This document shows positions 33,238 through 37,069 of a stretch of 37,069 bases of DNA, piece by piece (the first letter of the stretch is position 1; each line of letters begins with the position of its first letter). Under the pieces are notes generated by a model. The model was not told where the DNA came from. It did no database searches and worked only from the letters and a program-made list of their open reading frames with translations. The stretch is from positions 1-37,069 of the forward strand of contig JAIRLE010000029.1 in assembly GCA_031259605.1 (NCBI GenBank). Reading direction: 5' to 3'. A program made the translations under genes and the position numbers. Source of the DNA: Zoogloeaceae bacterium. Its GTDB lineage: Bacteria > Pseudomonadota > Gammaproteobacteria > Burkholderiales > Rhodocyclaceae.

Positions 33238-35373
33238 ATGAACCGGCTTTCCCGGCATGCGCACAAAATCCTGGCGCTGGGCATCAGCCTGGGTGTCGTC
33301 GTTGGCATGTTGTTGCTCTATATCGCCCAACCCGCGCTTGTTTCCCGCCTGGATCTGAAAATCTACGATACGCTGCTATCCTTGCGCGCCGCGTCCGCGC
33401 CGCGCTCCGTCGCGCAGGATCTCGTGGTCATCGTCGATATCGACGAAGCGTCGCTGGCCGCATACGGTCAATGGCCATGGCCGCGCTATCGCCTGGCCGA
33501 TCTCATCGATGCGCTCAAGCGTCATCAGGTTGCCGCCATTGGCGTCGATATCCTGTTTTCCGAAGCGGATCGCGCATCCCCCAGCGAAATGCGCGCCGCC
33601 CTGCAACGCGACCACGGACTGAATCTCGACTTTCGCGGCCTGCCCGAGCGGCTGTATGACCATGACCGGCACTTTGCCGGATCCCTGGCGCAAGCGCCCG
33701 CCGTGCTGGGCATGTACGGACGCTTCGACGACCCGTTGCCGACGTTGTCGACGGCGCCGCCCGACCCCGGTATCCGCGTCATCGCCCGCAGTCATCCCGG
33801 CGACTTGCCTTTTGCGGCGCAACTGCCTGTCCTCTCAGGCATCCGCCAGCCCCATGAATCCTTGCGCGGCGCCGCGCCATCGGGATTCTTCAACGTCGCG
33901 CCCGACTGGGACGGCATCGTGCGGCAAGCGCCGCTCCTGATGCGAATTGAAGAAAACATCTATCCCTCGCTTGCCCTGCGTACCCTGATGCGCGCGCTGG
34001 AAATCGAAAACGTCATCGTGGAATCCGGCGTGGATGGGCTTTCCGCGGTACGCGTGGGCGATTATCGCGTTCCGGTTTCCGCGAGCGGCATGATGCACAT
34101 TCCTTTCATCGGACCGCGCAAGACCTACGCGTATGTCAGCGCCCACGACGTATTGAGCGGCGCGCTCCCGCCGGACGCCCTGCAAGGGCGCATTGTCTTC
34201 ATCGGCACTTCCGTCCCTGGCCTGCTGGATATTCGCGCTACGCCGTTTGATCCGATATATCCGGGCGTGGAAATCCATGCCGCCGTGATTGACGCCATCC
34301 TGGCGCAAAACGCCATCGATGTTCCCTTCTGGACGCCCTTCCTGCAATGCCTGGGCATTCTCTTCGCCGGTCTTGCCGCCGCCGCCGCCTTCGGCATGGC
34401 GCGTCCCCGCGTCTACCTGCCTCTTGCCCTGTGCCTTGTGGCCGCCGTCATCTGGGGCGCGCGCTTCCTCTTCATGCAGGGACTTTTTCTTTCGCCGTTG
34501 TACATCGTGCTGACCATTGCCGCCCAGGGCGCAAGCCTGCTGTTCCTGCGCTTTTGGCAGGAAGAAAAGCAAAAGCTCATCTTGAGGAACGCCTTTTCCC
34601 ACTATGTTTCCCCCGAAATCGTCAAACGCATCACCCGGGCGCGCGGCGACCTGCTGGCAGGCGAAGAACGCGAGCTTTCCATCCTGTTTACCGACATCCG
34701 GGGCTTTACCTCCATTTCGGAACGGCTCACGCCGCAACAGACCGTCGCCCTCCTGAATCGCTACTTCACGCCCATGACCGCGCTGGTGCGCGAAAGCGGC
34801 GGCACTGTGGACAAATTCATCGGCGACGCCCTCATGGCCTTCTGGAACGCGCCGCTGGATGTGCCAAACCACGCCATCCGCGCCGTATCCGCCGCGCTCG
34901 CCATGCAGGAGACGCTCTCCAGACTGAACGCCGGACTCCAGGCCGAATTCGGCATAACCCTCACCATCGGCGCGGGCATCCACACGGGGCCGGCCTATGT
35001 CGGCAACATGGGTTCGGCGGATACCGTCAATTACACCCTGATTGGCGACAACGTCAACATCGCCTCGCGCCTGGAAGGACTTTGCGCTCAATACGGCGTT
35101 CCCGTGATCGTCAGCGAAGCCACCAAAACGCAGTGCGGCGAGCATTTCGCCTTCCGCTTCCTGGATACCCTGCGCGTCAAGGGCAAACAACACCCGATCA
35201 GCATCTACCAGGCACTGTCCATGGCGGACGGCGGTTCGGAGGACAGGGGGCAGGAGACAAAGGACAGAGCGACCGCTTTGCGGCCTTTGGAATCGGCAGG
35301 GGCGGCGCGATCCGCCGCCTGCGGCAATCAGAACGGAGCCAATCATGCCGGACACGCGACAACAGACCATTGA
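33238..35373 (+). CDS. CHASE2-domain class III adenylate cyclase
   Basis: Membrane receptor cyclase of 711 residues predicted to make cAMP. A membrane helix at about 11-30 is followed by an extracytoplasmic CHASE2 sensor (about 40-360: VIVDIDEASLAAYGQWPWPR, GVDILFSEADR, GRIVFIGTSVPGLLDIRATP). Three closely spaced helices (about 366-438) lead to the catalytic domain (about 475-660). Metal-binding Asp486 (FTDIRGFTS) and Asp530 (KFIGDALMAFW), purine-selecting Lys526, and transition-state residues Asn607 and Arg611 (GDNVNIASR) are all present. The second purine-selecting position (600) is Thr, the class IIIb variant also seen in bicarbonate-responsive cyclases. Residues 665-711 are a low-complexity tail lying in foldback DNA. 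The ribosome site is weak. It is probably co-transcribed with the upstream MBL/HD-GYP gene. Confidence 0.9.
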   Translation: MNRLSRHAHKILALGISLGVVVGMLLLYIAQPALVSRLDLKIYDTLLSLRAASAPRSVAQDLVVIVDIDEASLAAYGQWPWPRYRLADLIDALKRHQVAAIGVDILFSEADRASPSEMRAALQRDHGLNLDFRGLPERLYDHDRHFAGSLAQAPAVLGMYGRFDDPLPTLSTAPPDPGIRVIARSHPGDLPFAAQLPVLSGIRQPHESLRGAAPSGFFNVAPDWDGIVRQAPLLMRIEENIYPSLALRTLMRALEIENVIVESGVDGLSAVRVGDYRVPVSASGMMHIPFIGPRKTYAYVSAHDVLSGALPPDALQGRIVFIGTSVPGLLDIRATPFDPIYPGVEIHAAVIDAILAQNAIDVPFWTPFLQCLGILFAGLAAAAAFGMARPRVYLPLALCLVAAVIWGARFLFMQGLFLSPLYIVLTIAAQGASLLFLRFWQEEKQKLILRNAFSHYVSPEIVKRITRARGDLLAGEERELSILFTDIRGFTSISERLTPQQTVALLNRYFTPMTALVRESGGTVDKFIGDALMAFWNAPLDVPNHAIRAVSAALAMQETLSRLNAGLQAEFGITLTIGAGIHTGPAYVGNMGSADTVNYTLIGDNVNIASRLEGLCAQYGVPVIVSEATKTQCGEHFAFRFLDTLRVKGKQHPISIYQALSMADGGSEDRGQETKDRATALRPLESAGAARSAACGNQNGANHAGHATTDH

Positions 35374-35418
35374 CCGCAGACGACAAAGCGCGCAGCGCGC
35401 GCGCCGTCTTCTGTCCTC
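35239..35418. repeat. Imperfect foldback sequence across the cyclase 3' end
   Basis: GAGGACAG (35239-35246) is complementary to CTGTCCTC (35411-35418). A second GGACAG (35262-35267) can also pair with the right arm. Between them is the hairpin GGCGGCG-CGATC-CGCCGCC (35301-35319). The left part is translated as the last 47 residues of the cyclase; the right part lies between its stop and the methyltransferase gene. It looks like intergenic repeat material that the cyclase reading frame runs into. Confidence 0.5.
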
Positions 35419-35433
35419 TCTCTTCTGAACGCC

Positions 35434-37069
35434 ATGCCCACATTGAACTGGATCGGCAAGAAGGCCGTCGAGACGCATCACCGGGAGGTGCCCTTTCATT
35501 TGCTGGAAGCCGCGCCGGAATTGTCTTGCGGCGATGTTGGCGGCGGCAATCTGATCGTCGAGGGCGACAATCTGCTGGCGCTGAAAGCCTTGCTGCCGCG
35601 CTACGCCGGGCAGGTGAAGTGCGTCTACATCGATCCGCCCTATAACACCGGCAACGAAGGCTGGGCCTACAACGACAAGGTGAACAGCCCGGAAATCCAG
35701 AAATGGCTGAAGGAGGTGGTGGGCAAGGAAGGCGAAACGCTGGATCGACACGACCGCTGGCTCACCATGATGTACCCGCGCCTCGCGCTCCTGCGGCGGT
35801 TTTTGCGGGAGGATGGGGCGATCTTCGTTTCCATCGACGACAACGAAGTCGCGCATCTGCGGTTGCTGATGGACGAAATTTTTGGGGCGCAAAATTTTGT
35901 GGCGACCGTGCTTTGGCAAAAAGTGTATTCGCCCAAGAATTCCGCGCGGCATTTATCGGAAGACCATGACTACGTGGTCATCTATGCGGCAAACGCGGCT
36001 ACTTGGACGCCCAATCTTTTGCCCCGCACGGATGAACAGAACAAGGCGTATAAAAATCCCGACAAAGACCCTCGCGGCGTGTGGAAAACAGGCGACTTAT
36101 CGGCGCGCAACTATTATTCCGCCGGGACTTATTCGATAACATGTCCGTCCGGGCGCGTCATAGACGCCCCGCCCAAGGGCATGTATTGGCGCGTTTCAAA
36201 AGAAAATTTTGAACGGCTGAATCGGGAAGGGCGTATCTGGTGGGGAAAAGATGGAAACGCAATTCCTCAAATCAAGCGTTTCTTGAGCGAAGTGAAAGAT
36301 GGAAGAGTCCCGCAAACCATGTGGTTCTGCGATGAAGTCGGCCACACGCAGGAAGCCAAGAAAGAATTGCTGGAATGCGTCGAGTTCGCCACATCCGACG
36401 ATGTTTTCATCACCCCCAAACCTACGCGCTTGATCCAGCGCATCCTGCAAATCGCCAGCGACAAGGATTCCCTGATTCTCGATTCCTTCGCCGGTTCCGG
36501 CACGACTGGCCACGCCGTCCTGAAGCAAAACGCCGAAGACGGCGGATCGCGCCGCTTCATTCTCGTGGAAATGGACAAGGCCATCGCCCGCAACGTGACC
36601 GCCGAACGCCTGAAGCGCGTAACAGAAGGTTATACGAACACCAGGGGTGAAACGGTTGCGGGTCTTTCCGGCGGCTTCCAGTTCTGCCGCCTTTCCGCCG
36701 AACCGCTCTTTACCCATGACGGCGCGATTCGCCCGGACGTTTCCTTTGCCCAACTGGCCGAATTCGTCTGGTTCATGGAAACCGGCGCGGGGCATGAACC
36801 GCCGCAAACAGGAGAAGCGCAGCCCTCCGAAACGCCGGAGCCAACCGTGTACGGCCCGTATCTGGGCATCCATCGTGGCCGCGCCGTGTTCCTGCTCTAC
36901 AACGGCATCCTGAAAGACAAATCCGATCTCGGCGGCAATGTGTTGAACAGCCGCACCCTCGCCTATCTGGAAAGCTGTCTGCCGGAAGGATTTTCCGGCA
37001 CAAAGGCCATTTATGGCGCGCGCTCCCGGTTCGACAAGGCAAGACTCGCCAGAATGGGCGTAACCTTTC
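35434..37069 (+). CDS. Adenine-specific DNA methyltransferase, type III Mod-like (partial at right edge)
   Basis: Site-specific DNA N6-adenine methyltransferase of the beta class: the catalytic motif DPPY (residues 67-70) comes before the SAM motif FAGSGTT (352-358). Also typical of type III Mod subunits are GDNLLALKALLPRYAG, YIDPPYNTGNEGWAYND, HDRWLTMMYPRLALLRRFL and VSIDDNEVAHLRLLMDEIFG. The variable middle (about 160-320) would hold the target-recognition region. The reading frame is open from ATG 35434 through 545 codons to the window edge, so the C-terminus is missing. In a type III system a Res helicase-nuclease gene would follow; it cannot be seen here, so a solitary methylase remains possible. 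Confidence 0.9.
   Translation, partial: MPTLNWIGKKAVETHHREVPFHLLEAAPELSCGDVGGGNLIVEGDNLLALKALLPRYAGQVKCVYIDPPYNTGNEGWAYNDKVNSPEIQKWLKEVVGKEGETLDRHDRWLTMMYPRLALLRRFLREDGAIFVSIDDNEVAHLRLLMDEIFGAQNFVATVLWQKVYSPKNSARHLSEDHDYVVIYAANAATWTPNLLPRTDEQNKAYKNPDKDPRGVWKTGDLSARNYYSAGTYSITCPSGRVIDAPPKGMYWRVSKENFERLNREGRIWWGKDGNAIPQIKRFLSEVKDGRVPQTMWFCDEVGHTQEAKKELLECVEFATSDDVFITPKPTRLIQRILQIASDKDSLILDSFAGSGTTGHAVLKQNAEDGGSRRFILVEMDKAIARNVTAERLKRVTEGYTNTRGETVAGLSGGFQFCRLSAEPLFTHDGAIRPDVSFAQLAEFVWFMETGAGHEPPQTGEAQPSETPEPTVYGPYLGIHRGRAVFLLYNGILKDKSDLGGNVLNSRTLAYLESCLPEGFSGTKAIYGARSRFDKARLARMGVTF

Noticed and set aside
33229..33240. A 12-base match (GTTTTACGATGA) to one end of the 167-base repeat at the start of the cyclase gene
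   Set aside because: Too short, and none of the repeat's arms or palindrome is present nearby; probably chance.

Overview
The window (37,069 bases) is GC-rich chromosomal DNA from a Gram-negative bacterium, most likely a betaproteobacterium. Grounds: a type IV pilus pilMNOPQ operon divergent from a class A penicillin-binding protein (mrcA), an RpoD with the betaproteobacterial form of region 1.1 plus a long basic N-terminal extension, and a dcw (division and cell wall) cluster in proteobacterial order with a MurE of the meso-diaminopimelate type. The assignment is inferred from gene content and protein sequence, not from a database search.

Layout. (1) 1-1796: 5' part of mrcA on the minus strand, cut by the window edge. 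(2) 1985-7099: pilM, N, O, P and Q on the plus strand, closed by a two-way terminator shared with murI. (3) 7152-13522, minus strand: rpsU-yqeY-dnaG-rpoD-murI, a macromolecular-synthesis operon (30S subunit protein, primase, primary sigma factor) with murI attached. It has a terminator after rpsU and a probable private promoter for rpoD. (4) 14110-30862, plus strand: mraZ-rsmH-ftsL-ftsI-murE-murF-mraY-murD-ftsW-murG-murC-ddlB-ftsQ-ftsA-ftsZ. Almost every junction is an ATGA or TGATG overlap. (5) 30863-31193: a structured intergenic repeat and a candidate promoter. (6) 31194-35373: a two-gene signalling locus, an MBL-fold/GAF/HD-GYP fusion protein followed by a CHASE2 class III adenylate cyclase. 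(7) 35434 to the right edge: a beta-class adenine-specific DNA methyltransferase of the type III Mod kind, truncated.

How the genes work together. MurI, MurE, MurF, MraY, MurD, MurG, MurC and Ddl carry D-Glu and D-Ala-D-Ala supply through to lipid II. FtsL, Q, A, Z, W and I form the septal machine that uses it. MrcA is a bifunctional glycan polymerase/crosslinker. PilM-N-O-P-Q form the inner-membrane alignment complex and outer-membrane secretin of type IV pili. The locus at the right combines a predicted cAMP-making enzyme with a protein carrying two potential phosphodiesterase heads, so it may join cAMP and c-di-GMP signalling.

The least ordinary items are: a 167-base element present twice (10813-10979 and 13721-13887) at 155/167 identity, whose 12 differences all avoid its complementary arms; the MBL-GAF-HD-GYP/cyclase pair; and the roughly 255-residue histone-H1-like tail on RpoD. 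No tRNA, rRNA, CRISPR array or transposase gene was seen.
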